A stretch of DNA of 64,000 bases from Thalassomonas sp. RHCl1 (GTDB lineage: Bacteria; Pseudomonadota; Gammaproteobacteria; Enterobacterales; Alteromonadaceae), in the NCBI RefSeq assembly GCF_947387555.1, contig NZ_CANDNZ010000007.1, positions 124,001 through 188,000 of the forward strand. Reading direction: 5' to 3'. Below are positions 42,991-52,729 of the stretch, piece by piece (positions within the stretch are counted from its first letter, which is position 1; each line of letters begins with the position of its first letter). Position numbers and translations under genes: made by a program. The notes under the pieces are model-generated. The model was given only the letters and a program-made list of their open reading frames with translations. It did not search any database and had not been told where the DNA came from.

Positions 42991-45948
42991 TTACATTTTA
43001 AAAGCTACCCCCAGGTAATAACGGGCTTCACCTTGATAGTAGTTCCAGAACTGATCACTTGCATCTGTGCCCAGGTACTGGTTGGTATCTTCGCCAAACA
43101 GGTTGGTCACTTCTGCTAAAATGGTGAAGCTCTCGTTAACTTCATAGCCTATTGATGCATCCACCTGGCCATAGCTGTCAGAATATATCGGGGTTCTCGG
43201 GGCAAGATCCTGGTTAGAGCTGTGGTAGGTGGTGTAACCGATAATAAACTCAGAGCGCCAGTTATAGCTGACATTGGCGCGTAAGCCGTCATTATCATAG
43301 AACACACCTAAGTTAGCGCTGTGCTCAGACAGGTTTTGCAACGGTAGTTGTGATGTGCCGTCTTCATCAACATCATCTTTGGCTTCACCGTTTGAATAGG
43401 TGTAGTTGGTATTAAAACCAAAGCCATTGTCAAATACGTGCTGCAGTCCTAATTCCACTCCTTCTACCGTACCGCCGCCGGTATTAAAGTAAGAAGTTAC
43501 CGGTGCGGTATTAAGGGTTACGCCGTCGCCGTTGAAATGGGCTTCGTCTTTTTGTTCCTGTATAACCACGCTGGTCATGTCTTTATAGAAGACCGCAGCG
43601 CTGAACAGGCTTTCGTCGCCGAAATACCATTCATAACTAAGATCATAAGCTGTGGTGCGGTCCGGTTTTAATTCCGGGTTGCCGCGGCTGCCGCCGATAA
43701 AGTTCTGGATTTCGGTGGTGCTGCCGTCCGGGTTATTAATGACCTCGTTGGAGTAGCTTTTGTTAAAGGCCGCCGCCAGGTCGTTCAGGTTTTGCCGGGC
43801 CATGGTTTTGCTGGCGGCAAATTTAACAAACATATCGTCGGCTATTTCCAGGTTAGCGCTGAAGCTGGGCAAGAAGTCGTTAAAGTCATTTTTGAGCGGC
43901 GTGGCGATAAAACCCGATTCGTCGAGCACGCCGTTCCAGTCATAGCTGGCGCGGGTCGGGGTGTCCGGCAGCGACGTTTGCTGTTTTACCAGAATCTTGG
44001 TCTGCACATAGCGGGCGCCCAGGTTGGCGGTGAGGAACATATCGCCAAATACGTCTGCTTCAAAGTCCGCCATCAGGTAGATGGATTTTACCTCCTGGTC
44101 GACACTCCATTTGTTTTTCGGATCATTTACCCGCTGTACCGGGCTGCCGGTGTAATCCGACATCCAGGCATGGGGGTTACGCATGCCGTCTGTGCTGATG
44201 GCTGCCAGATCCATAGACTCGCCATATTGATCTTTTAAACCGTAAAAGTCTTTGTAGATGGTTACCCGGGTAGGATCGTCGGCAAAGCGCACCGGATCTA
44301 ATATGGTATAGCCCAAACCGGGATCTGTGATGCCGGCATCCTGGTAACGGTATAAAGGCCCCCAAGTATCGCCGCTGGTGGCGCCGCGATTGGTATAATC
44401 TACTGCATATTCAAAGCCTTGGAATTTTACATCGCGGTTGGCAACGCGTACCCCGGCGCTAAGCATTCTCAGCGGCCCTAAATCGATATCATATTCGAAA
44501 TCCAGTTTAATGGCGTCGGATTCGGAATCCCGCTCACCGCCGCCGGCCCAGGCGGATTTAAAGTAGTGGTAGTCGGCGTTGCCCAGGTCGTGGTCGATAC
44601 GGATATCCGGCTGGCCGACACCTGTGTCTGAATACCACATATCGAAGCTTTCGATGCCGTTGGGGTTTAGCAGTTCACGCAGGGCCGGGTTGGCGGCCTG
44701 CTCGGCATTACGGGCGATGCGGCTGTTTTGGGTCGACATGGTATCTGCCGACACATATAAGGATTTTTCATGGGCATCGGCTTTGCTGACATTTAATACC
44801 GCGCGGAAATTGTCGCTAACCACCCAGTCTGCCTGGAATTTAAAGTTGTCCGCTTCATTGGTCTGGTCGGTAACATTGGTCTGGTTTTCCTGGCGCTTCA
44901 GGGTAAAGCGGGCATTGTCGATCACGCGTCCGGTATGTTCTACCCCGGGGGCGAGCAGGTTTTCGCTGGGTCTGTCCATATGGAACAGGGCTTTGACCGA
45001 TTCGGTGTCGTTTTGTAATTCGTTATGCACCCAGTCGAAGCTTAAATCCAGGTTTTCCATCGGCCGGTATTGCAGTGCCAGCGCCGAGCCGATACGTTTT
45101 CTTTGTTCGATAGACTGGGACGGGGCATAAATTTCCGGGTAATCCACCCGCGCGCCGTCTTCTAATACGTCCACGCGCCAGGGAGCCTGACCGGCGATAT
45201 TGGCATAGGGCTGACGTTCGGTTAAGGCGTAATCGGATTCTTTATAACGCTCACTGGATGACACCGAAAGCAGGAAGCCGTATTTATCGTCCCAGTTATT
45301 GCCGATCACCAGGGCGCCGCTGGGTTCAATATCTGTGGAGCTGTTTTCTCCCCAGCCGGATTTGAGGTTACCCGCCAGGGTGAAATCTTCCAGCTGCAGG
45401 GGCTTGCGGGTGATGATATTGACCGTGCCGCCCATGCCGCCTTCGATTAAATCGGCGCGTGCGGCTTTAAATACCTGGACTTCGCCTATCAATTCGGAAG
45501 GAATTTCTTCTAAAGATGCCATGCCGCCTTCGGTTTGTCCCTGGCCGGTGAGCATGACTTCGTCGTTGAGTAACAGCAGGTTTTTCGACATGCCGCGGAT
45601 CTGGATATTGCTGCCTTCGCCGTTATTGCGGCTGATTTGGATCCCGGTTAACCTTTGCAGCGACTCGGCGACGTTGGCGTCCGGCATCTTGCCGATATCG
45701 GTGGCGTTGATGCTTTCCATGATCACATCCGAGTCTTTTTTGGTCAGCAGGGATTTTGCCCAGGCGGCGCGGGTACCGACGACTTCTATGACCTCAACTT
45801 CTTTGGTTTGTTTAGCTGCGGCGCTTTTTTCAGCTACGGCGCTTTCTTCGGCTTGCGCTACTGCGCTGATTGACATGGCTGCCAGGAAACAGCTACTGAT
45901 GCTGGTGGCGAGTAATGATTTTTTAAATACACTTTGCTTGGAGTTCAT
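42991..45948 (-). CDS. TonB-dependent receptor for manno-oligosaccharides
   Basis: A 985-residue outer-membrane transporter. A signal peptide (cleavage near AQA at 33) is followed by a TonB-box-like VEVIEVVGTR near 50-59, a plug domain (KDSDVIMESINATDIGKMPDANVAESLQRLTGIQISR, NIQIRGMSKN, GGMGGTVNIITRKPL), and a 22-strand barrel ending in YYLGVAFKM with the terminal aromatic/hydrophobic pattern. The plug type is that of carbohydrate receptors in Alteromonadales and Xanthomonas. It follows the surface GH5 lipoprotein in one leftward operon controlled by the operators near 50.2 kb, so its cargo should be oligosaccharides released from mannan. Confidence 0.9.
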   Translation of the reverse strand: MNSKQSVFKKSLLATSISSCFLAAMSISAVAQAEESAVAEKSAAAKQTKEVEVIEVVGTRAAWAKSLLTKKDSDVIMESINATDIGKMPDANVAESLQRLTGIQISRNNGEGSNIQIRGMSKNLLLLNDEVMLTGQGQTEGGMASLEEIPSELIGEVQVFKAARADLIEGGMGGTVNIITRKPLQLEDFTLAGNLKSGWGENSSTDIEPSGALVIGNNWDDKYGFLLSVSSSERYKESDYALTERQPYANIAGQAPWRVDVLEDGARVDYPEIYAPSQSIEQRKRIGSALALQYRPMENLDLSFDWVHNELQNDTESVKALFHMDRPSENLLAPGVEHTGRVIDNARFTLKRQENQTNVTDQTNEADNFKFQADWVVSDNFRAVLNVSKADAHEKSLYVSADTMSTQNSRIARNAEQAANPALRELLNPNGIESFDMWYSDTGVGQPDIRIDHDLGNADYHYFKSAWAGGGERDSESDAIKLDFEYDIDLGPLRMLSAGVRVANRDVKFQGFEYAVDYTNRGATSGDTWGPLYRYQDAGITDPGLGYTILDPVRFADDPTRVTIYKDFYGLKDQYGESMDLAAISTDGMRNPHAWMSDYTGSPVQRVNDPKNKWSVDQEVKSIYLMADFEADVFGDMFLTANLGARYVQTKILVKQQTSLPDTPTRASYDWNGVLDESGFIATPLKNDFNDFLPSFSANLEIADDMFVKFAASKTMARQNLNDLAAAFNKSYSNEVINNPDGSTTEIQNFIGGSRGNPELKPDRTTAYDLSYEWYFGDESLFSAAVFYKDMTSVVIQEQKDEAHFNGDGVTLNTAPVTSYFNTGGGTVEGVELGLQHVFDNGFGFNTNYTYSNGEAKDDVDEDGTSQLPLQNLSEHSANLGVFYDNDGLRANVSYNWRSEFIIGYTTYHSSNQDLAPRTPIYSDSYGQVDASIGYEVNESFTILAEVTNLFGEDTNQYLGTDASDQFWNYYQGEARYYLGVAFKM

Positions 45949-46034
45949 TTCTACTTCCTCAAATACGTCGCTAAAACGGCGTATTATTTGCTCAATATTA
46001 ACGTTTAAACTTGCTGTTGTTAAGCGTGTTAATA

Positions 46035-46062
46035 CGGCGGATAGGGTAAGTGCTATCCGCCG
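46035..46062 (-). terminator. Hairpin between the lipoprotein and receptor genes
   Basis: CGGCGGATAG and CTATCCGCCG form a perfect 10-bp stem around eight bases, in the 165-base gap of the operon. Without a minus-strand T-tract it may act as a partial terminator or an mRNA processing/stability element that sets different levels of the two proteins. Confidence 0.5.
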
Positions 46063-46113
46063 GGGCTTTTCTTATGAAAAGCTGCTTATGACACAGGTTT
46101 TATCAAACAGGCC

Positions 46114-49100
46114 TTAAGGCACGGTCACTATAGTGACGTTGTCAATCAACAAGTTTTCACCTGTGCTGTTATTCAATGGCTGTAGCGGCGACTGGCCAAA
46201 AGGCGTATAGCCCTGGTTTTGCCAGAAGCCGAGCTTGCGGATGGCATCCCGGTCGAATACCGTAGCGTCAGGCACCTGGTTTGCCGGGAAGTTATGGTTC
46301 GGCAGGAAATCCTCGAATTTTATCGTGATCACGCCGTCGATATTGCTGTCATCCAATACCGTGGCCCATTCCCAGGAGTCCACGCCGCCGTCCGGTTTAA
46401 ATTGCGCCTGGTCTTCATCAATTTGTACCACAAAGACATTGCCGGCGTTCTGGTGTTTCAGGCTAAACTGGATGGCGTTGCCCGAAGTCCAGTCCTGCGG
46501 TGTGGCAAAGGTGCGTAACACCCCGGAATAACCGTTGGCGCCAACATCGTATTGCACCTGCATTTGCTGGCTGTCACCGCTGTTATCTACTGTGATGGTG
46601 GTCCAGGCCTGATCCACCCAGTTGGCTTTGATGCTGGCATCGTCCGGGTAGGCATCAAAGTTATCGACCACTAAACCATCCACGCCCGGAGGATTAGGCA
46701 AGTCACTGATCACACCCGTGCCCACGCCTATTTTCACATTGCCCAGCTGTTGTGCCCATGAAGAATCGGCGGCTGCCGCTACCGGGAATACCACGCGCAG
46801 GTGCTGGTAACCGCCGGTTATGCCCCGGCCAACCAGGTCAATCTGCTCCCAGTCGCCACGTTGTGCCACGCTGCTTGATTCCGGGGTAAAGTCGTCCCAG
46901 CTGCTGCCGTCGGTGGAAAGCTGTACTTTAAAGTCAGCAACATCGGTTTCCGGGGCGCTGCGCCAGAAGTAGGTTGTCAGCCAGAAGGTGTTGATGTCGC
47001 CGCCGAAGCTGTACATCAGCCACTCTTCCCCGGTGCCACCGCGCTTGATGCGTCCGGCATCGTCATTTTCAAAGAACTCGGTATTGCCGCTGTCGACAAA
47101 GAGCACTGAAACATCGGAAAGGGCGGTGGCGGAGGTTAAGCTGCTTAAGCTGTCTTCCACTATGCCGTTTTCAATCAGCTGGGCCGAGGTACCGATAACA
47201 TTTGACCAGTCGCTTTCGCCGCTTTCGTTAATGGCTTTGGCGCGGTAATAGTAAGTTTCATTGGCGACGGCGGTGGCATCCTGGAACAGGATTTGGTGTT
47301 TTACACCCGGGTGTACCGTGCCGAAAGAGTCCGTGCGGTCCGCCAAAATATAATTGCTGGCGGTGGTGGCGCCGATTTCAATGTCGTCACCTACCAGGGT
47401 CCAGCCGTCGGTGCCGTTATCGGAACGCTGAATATCATAATAGCGGGCACTGGTAACCCCTTGCCAGCGGATATCCAGGGTTGAAGGGCTGGCTAACATC
47501 ACCGGGGCTTTTGCCGGTGCAGGCAGTGCCGGCCTCATTTCACCGTCTATTTCGTAGGCCTTATCCCAGGCATTTTCCATGATTTTTACTTCGTTATAAA
47601 CAAAGTTGTCGGCAAAACCTGGCCAGTGGTAGGAGTGGGCCGCACCGTCGTCATGATCTTTAAAGCCGCCGTTGATATCATGGGTGCGCAGGCTCCATAA
47701 TAAGATGCCGGTGGAACCTTCATTGATCACCGTATCTATGGCGTCGGCCATTTCCAGGTCGCCAAAACCGATTTCCCCGACCACAAAGGGTTTCACCCCT
47801 GAGATAGTGTCTAGATCCTGCATAATGCGGGCGGAAAAATTGTCGCCGTAATAATGGTTAGACAAGACATCGATATTGCTGTCGAACATGGCGCTGTTGG
47901 ACATGCGCATTTCATATTCACCGGAAGAGCGGGTACTGCGGGCTTCCCGGCCGTCCATCACCAGATGTTTGCTGTCGATAGACTTGATATGGGCGGCTAT
48001 TTCGCTGGTCCAGCTTTCGATGGCGGCAAGGTCGTCGGAGCGTAATTCATTACCGGTTTCCCAGGCAAAGACCGCGGGATCGTCCTTGTAGGCGATGCCG
48101 GTCACGGTATTCACCCGGTTAAGCACATAGGAGATCACTTCTTTGAAAGCGTCTATGGTGGTGCGGTCGGTGAAAAACTCCGGGGAGCTTTTGCCGTATT
48201 GCTGGGCAAAATGGGCTATGCCCCCCCACCACAAACTGCGGTCGATAAAGGGTATCTGCACCCGTACGCCGTGTTTATTGGCGATGGCCAACAGGTTATC
48301 CATGGCGACAAAAATATCTTCATTGAAGACCAGGGCGCCGTTTTCATCCCAGCTGATATGTTTAACTTTGTCCGGGCTGGACGCATCATATATGCCCATG
48401 GTGTAGATACGGGTGACCTTGCCGCCCATATCTTTGATAGTTTTGATGCCGTCTTCCTGTTCAAATACCGGAGTGATATCCCAGATGGGATCTTCGGTCA
48501 TGACCAGGTTAGGGGTGTTGTAGGAAACAAAACGGAATTCCTGGCCGCTGTCATCCTGGTATAACTTGTTGCTGTCGCCAATACCGTTGCTGCCTTCGCC
48601 CCGGGTGATATACCAGTCAAACTGAGTGCTGATGCCATTGGCCAACATGGTATCTTTGATGCTTTGTTCGAGTGCCAGTGGTGCCTGTCCACCGGCAATT
48701 TCGACACCGGATAAGTCCCGTGACACATTGTCGCTGTCCAGGCTGTAATCCTGATGGTAAGTGATGTTGACATCACCTAATTGCGGGTGCCATGACTTGC
48801 TGTCATCAGCAATGATCGGAAAGACCACGCGGACAAAATCAAAGTCTGCTTGCTCTTCACTTGTGGTGGCGGTGTAGGTATGTGTGGTCCAGTCTTCTAC
48901 CGCATCGCCTTCTGCCTGAATGTGTGTTGTGGTGAGCTCGGTCCACTCGGCTTCATCATTGCCGCCGGTTTTCGACACTAAAATAGTGAAAGGCTCTGAT
49001 TCATCGAAGGCGTGATAGTAGCCGACAACTTCTATGGTTTTGACTTCGCCATAAACCTGGTACTGGACATATTCTTCCGTGTTGGTGCCGCGTTTTAACC

Positions 49101-50118
49101 GGCTGGTATCGCCGTTAAAACGGCTTTCGCCGTCGCCGTCGCTGCTGTCAAAAAACAGCGAATCGCTGTGGGAGAATACCTGGTTAAAATTATCCAGGCC
49201 GTCTGTCTGGGTTACCGGGATCACTATGGTGCTGGGGTCTTGTGCCGGTTCGGGAGCGGCATTATTATCGGCGGCTAAGCCGGTGTCGCTGCTGTAAGCA
49301 ACTTCCAGGTTACCCAGTTGCGGATGCCAGGCCTGGCCGGAGGCAACAACGGGAAACTGTACCCGGATAAAGTCATAGTCTTCACCTGCCTGGTTTTTGA
49401 TATCGGCAGCGGTAAAATCTACCTTGATCCAGTTATCGTTTTCTTCGTCGTTTTGATCTTCATCGCTGGCTCTTTGGGTGTAATCACCGACTTTTTCCTG
49501 GGTCACTGTGAGTTCAATCCAGTCATCCGGGTTATTGGCGCCGACCTTAGAAGCAAACATTTTAAAAGGTGCGACTTCCGGGCTGTCTCCCTCCCAGTAA
49601 TAGGCGGAAACTACGGCGTTTTCTATGGCGCCGGGGATCAGGTAATCAAGGTATTCTGCGGTATTATCACTGCGTTTGAAGCGGAACAAATCACCCTGGA
49701 AGCGGTAGATGGCATCATCGGTCCCTGCGGTGCTGTTATCTTCTGTTGCTAGGTTAAAGCTGCGCCAGAAGTTATCACTTAAGTCAGACATATCATTAAC
49801 ATAAGTACTGGTGCTGGCGCTATCGTTACACAGGTAGTCTACCTGGTTGATTTCACTATCCTGAAGGACACCATCCTTATTGGTATCGGCGCCCGATTCC
49901 ACCTTTTCTCCCCCGAACGGGCAGTTGTCACCGGCAGTTTCCGGCACAGGAGACCTGGACCAGGAGTTTACCTGATCAGAGCTGGCCTGATCTATGTCGC
50001 TGCCGCAAGCCGTTAAGGCCAGGGTGATTAAGGTGGTTAGGCTGAGCTTTTTAAATCTTATACTGGTATCGATATTATTGTTTATTTTGGACCTTTTCAG
50101 GAGCTTAGTTTGTTTCAT
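46114..50118 (-). CDS. Multimodular surface GH5 mannanase lipoprotein
   Basis: A 1334-residue lipoprotein: LITLALTACGSD gives lipidation at Cys38. An N-terminal Cys-flanked, calcium-like motif (GADTNKDGVLQDSEINQ) is followed by two carbohydrate-binding-like modules (about 110-270 and 300-460). The GH5 catalytic barrel (about 490-860) has the acid/base in AWETGNELR (Glu691) and the nucleophile in VVGEIGFG (Glu782). Then come a fibronectin III-like stretch (ARYYDIQRSDNGTDGW), a third copy of the same binding module (about 1000-1130), and a C-terminal CBM-like domain (VVDNFDAYPDD, LLIDNVTIV). Start at 50118 fits AGGG at eight bases better than 50124. It should be the enzyme that attacks mannan outside the cell, upstream of the receptor in one operon. 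Confidence 0.87.
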   Translation of the reverse strand: MKQTKLLKRSKINNNIDTSIRFKKLSLTTLITLALTACGSDIDQASSDQVNSWSRSPVPETAGDNCPFGGEKVESGADTNKDGVLQDSEINQVDYLCNDSASTSTYVNDMSDLSDNFWRSFNLATEDNSTAGTDDAIYRFQGDLFRFKRSDNTAEYLDYLIPGAIENAVVSAYYWEGDSPEVAPFKMFASKVGANNPDDWIELTVTQEKVGDYTQRASDEDQNDEENDNWIKVDFTAADIKNQAGEDYDFIRVQFPVVASGQAWHPQLGNLEVAYSSDTGLAADNNAAPEPAQDPSTIVIPVTQTDGLDNFNQVFSHSDSLFFDSSDGDGESRFNGDTSRLKRGTNTEEYVQYQVYGEVKTIEVVGYYHAFDESEPFTILVSKTGGNDEAEWTELTTTHIQAEGDAVEDWTTHTYTATTSEEQADFDFVRVVFPIIADDSKSWHPQLGDVNITYHQDYSLDSDNVSRDLSGVEIAGGQAPLALEQSIKDTMLANGISTQFDWYITRGEGSNGIGDSNKLYQDDSGQEFRFVSYNTPNLVMTEDPIWDITPVFEQEDGIKTIKDMGGKVTRIYTMGIYDASSPDKVKHISWDENGALVFNEDIFVAMDNLLAIANKHGVRVQIPFIDRSLWWGGIAHFAQQYGKSSPEFFTDRTTIDAFKEVISYVLNRVNTVTGIAYKDDPAVFAWETGNELRSDDLAAIESWTSEIAAHIKSIDSKHLVMDGREARSTRSSGEYEMRMSNSAMFDSNIDVLSNHYYGDNFSARIMQDLDTISGVKPFVVGEIGFGDLEMADAIDTVINEGSTGILLWSLRTHDINGGFKDHDDGAAHSYHWPGFADNFVYNEVKIMENAWDKAYEIDGEMRPALPAPAKAPVMLASPSTLDIRWQGVTSARYYDIQRSDNGTDGWTLVGDDIEIGATTASNYILADRTDSFGTVHPGVKHQILFQDATAVANETYYYRAKAINESGESDWSNVIGTSAQLIENGIVEDSLSSLTSATALSDVSVLFVDSGNTEFFENDDAGRIKRGGTGEEWLMYSFGGDINTFWLTTYFWRSAPETDVADFKVQLSTDGSSWDDFTPESSSVAQRGDWEQIDLVGRGITGGYQHLRVVFPVAAAADSSWAQQLGNVKIGVGTGVISDLPNPPGVDGLVVDNFDAYPDDASIKANWVDQAWTTITVDNSGDSQQMQVQYDVGANGYSGVLRTFATPQDWTSGNAIQFSLKHQNAGNVFVVQIDEDQAQFKPDGGVDSWEWATVLDDSNIDGVITIKFEDFLPNHNFPANQVPDATVFDRDAIRKLGFWQNQGYTPFGQSPLQPLNNSTGENLLIDNVTIVTVP

Positions 50119-50207
50119 AAACATTACCCTTCAATCTCTTTTTTGCCGATGTCATATAAATCTGCTTGTTATAAAAGTTGCCTGCATATTTGGAGACACG
50201 AAGACAC

Positions 50208-50221
50208 TGTAACCGGTTACT
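50208..50221. promoter_or_regulatory. LacI-type operator upstream of the GH5 lipoprotein (1)
   Basis: TGTAACCGGTTACT, one mismatch from the consensus, 90 bases before the lipoprotein start. Half of a tandem pair spaced 22 bases (two helical turns) from the next copy. Confidence 0.78.
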
Positions 50222-50229
50222 TGTGTTCT

Positions 50230-50243
50230 TGCAACCGGTTACA
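50230..50243. promoter_or_regulatory. LacI-type operator upstream of the GH5 lipoprotein (2)
   Basis: TGCAACCGGTTACA, one mismatch, in phase with the copy at 50208 for cooperative binding. Confidence 0.77.
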
Positions 50244-50341
50244 TTGTGTTCATTGAAATTAATTTTGAAGAAGCTTTACTAAAAGCGCTTTATTTTGTGT
50301 CTTTCTGATGGTTGGGTTTAAGGGGAGATTGTTTTTGTTTG

Positions 50342-50355
50342 TGTAACCGGTTGCT
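50342..50355. promoter_or_regulatory. LacI-type operator upstream of the GH5 lipoprotein (3)
   Basis: TGTAACCGGTTGCT, identical to the copy at 31953, 112 bases from the second operator and possibly a looping partner. Confidence 0.65.
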
Positions 50356-50497
50356 CTAGGGTGCAATATCCATTCGTTGTCTGTTTGATTATTAGCAACA
50401 AATTGATGAATAAAAATACACAAATTATTTAATTTGATTGTCGTACCAGTTACGATCTGTTAATATTTCGCCGAAATTTACATTATTGTGTAATAAA

Positions 50498-50592
50498 AAT
50501 TTAACGAGATAATGGCAAACAGATCGCGAGGTCTGGACGCAAAGTCACCAGTCTGCTGGAACATAGGCAGATAGTGGGACTACCTAAGTTAA
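50498..50592 (+). promoter_or_regulatory. Class I cyclic di-GMP riboswitch (GEMM-I)
   Basis: The conserved core is readable in order: GGCAAAC at about 50514, a stem capped by the GNRA tetraloop GCGA (CAGATC-GCGA-GGTCTG, 50520-50535), GGACGCAAAG at 50535-50544, then TCACCAG, a second stem (TCTGC/GCAGA), and ATAGTGGGACTACC at 50571-50584. TTAAC/GTTAA closes the structure. This is the GEMM-I aptamer, which binds one c-di-GMP between the two stems. It lies 383 bases before the TpsB start and should control the secretion locus. The expression platform was not resolved. Confidence 0.87.
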
Positions 50593-50746
50593 TGTTCCGA
50601 GTAATAATTCACTATTACCGGGTCTGCATTTCTGTCTGTGTCCAATATTCTGTTTATATCTTTTTAAACCTGTGCGATGCCGTTTTGTATGGGAGCTGAT
50701 CAAAATTCCTTGATAAAGTTTTAAGTTAAAAGGATTTATAGAATCT

Positions 50747-50872
50747 ATGTATTATCTGTTATCCCGACTCCAGTTTTCCGCTATTACTTTGTGTTGTCAG
50801 GCTTTTGCCTGTACCGCTTTTTGCCGTCTCCTGGCCGGCTCTTTCTGTCAACTAAAGCGCCGTTTGTTTTAA
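50747..50872 (+). CDS. Possible small leader ORF between the riboswitch and tpsB
   Basis: A 41-codon frame with AAAAGGA 12 bases before the ATG and four Cys (LCCQAFACTAFC plus one later), ending LKRRLF. It sits in the leader of the secretion operon. It may be a translated leader peptide or chance; there is no homology to judge by. Confidence 0.3.
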   Translation: MYYLLSRLQFSAITLCCQAFACTAFCRLLAGSFCQLKRRLF

Positions 50873-50974
50873 TTTTTCCTGATTGAAGGTGTTGTCTGGC
50901 GATTAATCCCGGACATTACGCTTGCTTTGGGTGTTGTTGAATTAATTTTTCTCACTGTTTTACCCGGTTTATTT

Positions 50975-52711
50975 ATGCGTTTATATCAAAAGCCAATAAA
51001 AATTTGTGCTTTCACTCGTCTGTTGGTGTTGTTGATGGGGCTTGTCTGTACTTCCGGCCTTTATGCCCAGGAGCAGAAGCTTTCTGATCATGAAAAACAA
51101 ATAAAACAGGGCCAGGATCGCATAAGAAACCAGCTCGACCCCCTGCTAAAAAAGCAGGATATTTTCTTGCAGGAGCAGTACCGGGAACAAGAGCAGACTT
51201 TTCTTACCGACGATGCCGGTGCCTGTTTCGATATTAACCAGGTGATAGTGGAAAATGTGACCGTTTTTAGCGAACAGGAAATTAACAGCATCAGTTCTTC
51301 CTTCGAGCACCAGTGTATCGGCCTCAACCGCATCAACCAGTTGATCTCCGAGATATCGAATTTATATCTTAACCACGGTTATGTTACCAGTCGCGCCTAT
51401 ATCCAGCCGCAGGATTTATCTGACGGCACCTTACATGTCCTGGTACTGGAAGGTTTTATCCAGGCGTTCTCTCCGGGTAAAGAAGCTAGCGCAGAGCCTC
51501 TGTTGACGGAAAAGCAGCTGGCGCTTGCTTTTCCTAAGCGTACAGGCAAGTTATTGAACCTGAGGGATTTGGAGCAGGGGCTTGAAAGCTTAAACCGCCT
51601 CGGACAAAACCAGGCAAAAACGGCGTTAATACCCGGGCAGGTTCAGGGCAGCTCTGTGGTGCGTGTCGACAACCAGGAGGCAAGCAATTGGCGGGCTTCT
51701 GTCGGTGTCAATAATACCGGGGTGGAAGCCACCGGCGAATATCAGCTTGATGCCTCTTTTATCTATGAAAACCTGTTCGGTATCAACGATTCTCTGGTGA
51801 GCTCTTTTTCATCCAATATCGGCGAGCACGAGTTACCGCAATCGAAATCCCGCAGTTACTCTTTGGTGGCGAGCGTGCCTTACGGTTATTGGTTATTTAG
51901 TCTCAATAACAATTATTATGAATACGAACAAACGGTACTGGGGGCCAGTGTTGATTTCCTGACCCACGGTACCTCTTTTAACAGTAGTTTTCTTGCGCAG
52001 AATACCTTGTATCGCGGCAGCGCCGACAAGCTTAACCTCGGCTTGTCCTTTAACCGCAAAGAAAGCCGCAACTATATTGAAGACGTTTTCCTCGATACCT
52101 CTTCCCGCACCATTTATGTCTGGGATCTGTCGGCGGATTACACCCGCTATTTTTCTACCGGCACCTTAAACGGCGCCCTACACATCAATAAAAGCGTGCC
52201 CTGGTTCGATGCCAAACGCGAGCTGGCGGATGCCGAAGACGATTTCCAGTTTATTAAATATCAGCTGGAACTGGGCTTTAGCGGTTCTTTTACTGTGGCT
52301 GAGCAGCCGGTGCAGTTTTCTTCCCGTTTAAACTGGTTTTATTCCCCCGAGGTTATTTTAGCTTCGGAAGGGCTGAGTGTCGGTGGCCGTTATTCGGTAC
52401 GCGGCATCTCCGGTGATTCTTTGTTTGGTTACCGGGGCGGTTACCTGAGAAATGATTTTTATCTGCCGCTGCAAACCCCGTGGGCGTGGTTACCCGGGGT
52501 CACCGCCTTTTTTGGCCTGGATGTCGGCACCACCAACTTGCCCGAATATCAAGATCGCAACTCCGACTGGGTCGCCGGTTCAGTTATCGGCGCCCAGGCC
52601 AGTATGTTTGGGGTTAGCTTGAGCCTGTCGTATGCCAGGGCGCTGCGTGTGCCCGACTTTTTAAATGCACAAGAACAAGAGCTGGACCTGACGGTTCGCT
52701 ATAACTTTTGA
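50975..52711 (+). CDS. Two-partner secretion outer-membrane transporter (TpsB, ShlB/FhaC/HecB family)
   Basis: A 578-residue Omp85-superfamily protein. A signal peptide (cleavage after YAQ near 33) precedes a helical H1-like segment (KLSDHEKQIKQGQDRIRNQL). POTRA domains follow (CFDINQVIVENVTVFSEQEINSISSSFE; NQLISEISNLYLNHGYVTSRAYIQPQDL; LHVLVLEG), then a 16-strand barrel ending DLTVRYNF. SVGGRYSVRGISGD near 470 is the conserved inward-folding loop 6 motif (VRGY-like). The open frame begins at 50927, but ATG 50975 starts a proper signal peptide. It exports the giant protein encoded 18 bases downstream. Confidence 0.92.
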   Translation: MRLYQKPIKICAFTRLLVLLMGLVCTSGLYAQEQKLSDHEKQIKQGQDRIRNQLDPLLKKQDIFLQEQYREQEQTFLTDDAGACFDINQVIVENVTVFSEQEINSISSSFEHQCIGLNRINQLISEISNLYLNHGYVTSRAYIQPQDLSDGTLHVLVLEGFIQAFSPGKEASAEPLLTEKQLALAFPKRTGKLLNLRDLEQGLESLNRLGQNQAKTALIPGQVQGSSVVRVDNQEASNWRASVGVNNTGVEATGEYQLDASFIYENLFGINDSLVSSFSSNIGEHELPQSKSRSYSLVASVPYGYWLFSLNNNYYEYEQTVLGASVDFLTHGTSFNSSFLAQNTLYRGSADKLNLGLSFNRKESRNYIEDVFLDTSSRTIYVWDLSADYTRYFSTGTLNGALHINKSVPWFDAKRELADAEDDFQFIKYQLELGFSGSFTVAEQPVQFSSRLNWFYSPEVILASEGLSVGGRYSVRGISGDSLFGYRGGYLRNDFYLPLQTPWAWLPGVTAFFGLDVGTTNLPEYQDRNSDWVAGSVIGAQASMFGVSLSLSYARALRVPDFLNAQEQELDLTVRYNF

Positions 52712-52729
52712 TCAAGGATTAACACTTAG

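Noticed and set aside
43792-49752. Plus-strand frames of 60-270 codons opposite the TonB receptor and GH5 lipoprotein genes
   Set aside because: Antisense shadows of two long, clearly coding minus-strand genes.
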